Source: Rhodospirillaceae bacterium
Lineage (GTDB): Bacteria > Pseudomonadota > Alphaproteobacteria > UBA11073
Assembly (NCBI GenBank): GCA_003536545.1
Contig: DPZW01000038.1
Span: 1-6,643, forward strand
Reading direction: 5' to 3'
DNA: 6,643 nt
The translations under genes were made by a program, and so were the position numbers. How positions within the stretch are numbered: position 1 is the first letter of the stretch; the number at the start of each line of letters is the position of its first letter. Of the stretch, positions 5,491-6,643 are shown in pieces. The notes beneath the pieces were generated by a model. It was not told the origin of the DNA. It ran no database searches and saw nothing but the letters and a program-made list of their open reading frames with translations.

Positions 5491-6246
5491 TTAAAGAGCA
5501 GAAAATTTTTCCAGCACCCATTTCTGTGCTGTTTGTAGTGCTGTTTCATCATATCCGCGCAGCACCAGCGTCACTTCCGTGCCGCCGCCGTCCAGGAATC
5601 TGGGATAGCTGCCAAAACTGACATCCGGAAATTCCTTCATCGCAGCAGCCAAAGTTTCTGAAATCACGCCTTCGCGCAAAGGCGTGGTAAATGAAATCTG
5701 GTGCCGCACTGCACCACGCGCCAACACACCGTCAAGGTTCATCGCCATCGCCTGCATAATTTTCGGCACGCCCGCCATGACGAAAACATTTTCCACGTAA
5801 AATCCTGGTGCATGCGAAACCGGATTATCAATCAGCTTTGCACCACGCGGCATTTTTGCCATGCGCAAACGGGCTTCGTTAATCTGGTCGCCATAAAAAT
5901 GCTCCAGAATTTTTTTTGCATCTGGATGAAATTGATATGGCAGATCAAATGCCGCCGCAATGGCTTCGGCAGTAATGTCATCCGGTGTCGGGCCAATACC
6001 GCCTGTGGTAAAAACGTAATCATACGCGCGGCGCAGTTCATTCACTGCCGAAACAATTTTTTCATGCACGTCCGGCACCACACGTACCTCGGCCATCTGA
6101 ATGCCGAGCTTGCCCAGATAATCCGATAGCCAGGCAAGGTTTTTATCCTGCGTGCGGCCAGAGAGAATCTCATCGCCAATGATAAGCATTGCAGCCTTAA
6201 TTTCCGGCGGATTTGCTTGTTTCAGGGTGTTTTTTTCGGTATGCAT
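5491..6246 (-). CDS. CinA/MoaB-type molybdopterin-binding domain protein
   Basis: 251-aa cytoplasmic protein of the COG1058 type, carrying the MoCF/MoaB-like domain seen at the N-terminus of CinA but not the C-terminal nicotinamide-nucleotide amidase domain of full-length CinA. The core begins AAMLIIGDEILSGRTQDKN (about 18-36). It holds the signature TTGGIGPTPDD (80-90) and continues with SHAPGF and MAGVPKIMQAM (about 157-167). The rest (about 175-251) is a small alpha/beta region ending in a helix. Family members are usually 245-260 aa. The exact reaction is not established for stand-alone forms; molybdopterin binding is inferred from the fold. I chose the ATG at 6246-6244. A TTG at 6282-6280 would overlap map, and an ATG at 6189-6187, preceded by AAGG, would cut into the first beta strand. 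None has a strong Shine-Dalgarno, so the start is uncertain. Its stop codon abuts the motB stop with no gap. Confidence 0.87.
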   Translation of the reverse strand: MHTEKNTLKQANPPEIKAAMLIIGDEILSGRTQDKNLAWLSDYLGKLGIQMAEVRVVPDVHEKIVSAVNELRRAYDYVFTTGGIGPTPDDITAEAIAAAFDLPYQFHPDAKKILEHFYGDQINEARLRMAKMPRGAKLIDNPVSHAPGFYVENVFVMAGVPKIMQAMAMNLDGVLARGAVRHQISFTTPLREGVISETLAAAMKEFPDVSFGSYPRFLDGGGTEVTLVLRGYDETALQTAQKWVLEKFSAL

Positions 6247-6251
6247 AGTGA

Positions 6252-6578
6252 ATGAATCTAGCCGTCCCCGCCAATTCCGCAAGTGAAACTATCCGCCGCC
6301 ATACGGCGGCTGATTTTGCCGCCATGCGCAAGGCCGGGCAACTGGCCGCAGAGACATTGGATTTCATCACCCCCCATGTCCAGCCTGGCGTGACCACAGG
6401 TAAACTGAATGATTTATGCGAGGAATTTATCCGCGCGCACGGCGCAACCCCTGCTCCGCTAGGCTATGGCGGGTTCCCCAAGGCGACCTGTATCTCACTC
6501 AATGAAATTATTTGCCACGGTATTCCATCTGATACGCGCGCCCTTACCGACAAAGATGTTTTGAATATTGATGTCACA
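6252..6578 (+). CDS. map: Methionine aminopeptidase, 5' part only
   Basis: Codons 1-109 of type I methionine aminopeptidase, the cytosolic metalloenzyme that removes the initiator Met from new proteins. The order is standard: IRRHTAADFAAMRKAGQLAA (about 14-33), then PAPLGYGGFPKATCISLNE (about 67-85), CHGIP with catalytic His89 (equivalent to E. coli His79), and VLNIDVT with metal ligand Asp107 (E. coli Asp97). The ATG at 6252 is the first possible start, since an in-frame TGA lies at 6249-6251. Only a weak AGTGA precedes it. It diverges from the CinA-like gene with about 5 bp between starts, so the promoter must lie inside that gene. Beyond 6578 the forward frame stays open but encodes residues that do not match the family, because the DNA there is inverted (see 6555-6643). 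The remaining half of the gene is absent. Confidence 0.92.
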
Positions 6579-6643
6579 TACATGCGCGAACTATCGCCAT
6601 ACCAGCCGTCCACAATGACTGTGACATCAATATTCAAAACATC
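6555..6643. repeat. Perfect inverted repeat, fold-back of map
   Basis: The 24 bases 6555-6578 (beginning GATGTTTTG, ending GTCACA) recur as an exact reverse complement at 6620-6643, the very end of the window. The 41 bases between (6579-6619) are not a random loop. Read on the minus strand from 6643 the translation is DVLNIDVT followed by VIVDGWYGDSSRMY, the authentic continuation of methionine aminopeptidase with the second metal Asp in YGDSS, 11 residues after the NIDVT Asp as in E. coli. So 6579-6643 is map sequence in the wrong orientation, most simply a fold-back chimera at a contig end. Confidence 0.93.

Noticed and set aside
6579..6643. Forward-strand residues after NIDVT as a divergent or truncated MAP C-terminus
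   Set aside because: The reverse complement of this stretch encodes the normal MAP continuation, so the forward reading is an orientation artefact, not a variant protein.
1..6643. CRISPR array, insertion sequence, integrase attachment site or replication origin
   Set aside because: No regularly spaced direct repeats, transposase-like proteins or terminal inverted repeats with target duplications were seen. The only long inverted repeat is the map fold-back at the right edge.

Overview
The window looks like the chromosome of an alphaproteobacterium with moderate GC. The clues are the order rplM-rpsI-argC, an L13 C-terminus ending in the HPHEAQQP/LDVAAMNSKNK type of tail, a long Ala/Lys-rich extension on S9, and a MotB that begins KKVKKIVGGHHGGAWKVAYADF. 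I cannot place it below class from sequence alone. No transposon, CRISPR array, tRNA or rRNA was seen. The abrupt fold-back at the right edge suggests the end of an assembled contig.

Layout, left to right. Positions 1-75 hold a strong bidirectional terminator. A small HAD-like protein of unknown role lies on the minus strand (76-483). Positions 484-759 hold no convincing gene, but do hold paired palindromes, a possible structured small RNA on the plus strand and a second bidirectional terminator. A block of four minus-strand genes follows, read from right to left: rplM (L13), rpsI (S9), then argC and a gamma-carbonic-anhydrase-like hexapeptide protein. A UUCG-loop terminator separates rpsI from argC. 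argC and the carbonic-anhydrase-like gene overlap by 4 nt and look translationally coupled. A candidate promoter lies just upstream of rplM.

Positions 3654-4337 hold a minus-strand gene for a soluble, helix-rich protein I do not recognise. It has a near-perfect Shine-Dalgarno and diverges from motB (4471-5490, plus strand), which encodes the peptidoglycan-binding stator subunit of the flagellar motor. The motB stop codon abuts the stop codon of a convergent minus-strand gene for a CinA/MoaB-type molybdopterin-binding-domain protein (5491-6246). That gene in turn starts about 5 bp from the divergent start of map, methionine aminopeptidase (from 6252).

Functionally this is mostly housekeeping: ribosome assembly (L13, S9), N-terminal methionine removal (MAP), arginine synthesis (ArgC, possibly with local CO2/bicarbonate chemistry) and motility (MotB). 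I see no convincing new defence or mobile system. The most striking observation is at the right end. The map reading frame is correct through codon 109 (6578). The next 41 bases are the reverse complement of the true next stretch of the same gene, and they are followed by a perfect 24-bp inverted copy of 6555-6578. This is best explained as a fold-back chimera rather than biology. The less certain biological leads are the candidate RNA at about 552-702, the unknown 227-aa protein, and the HAD-like protein with an altered active-site motif.
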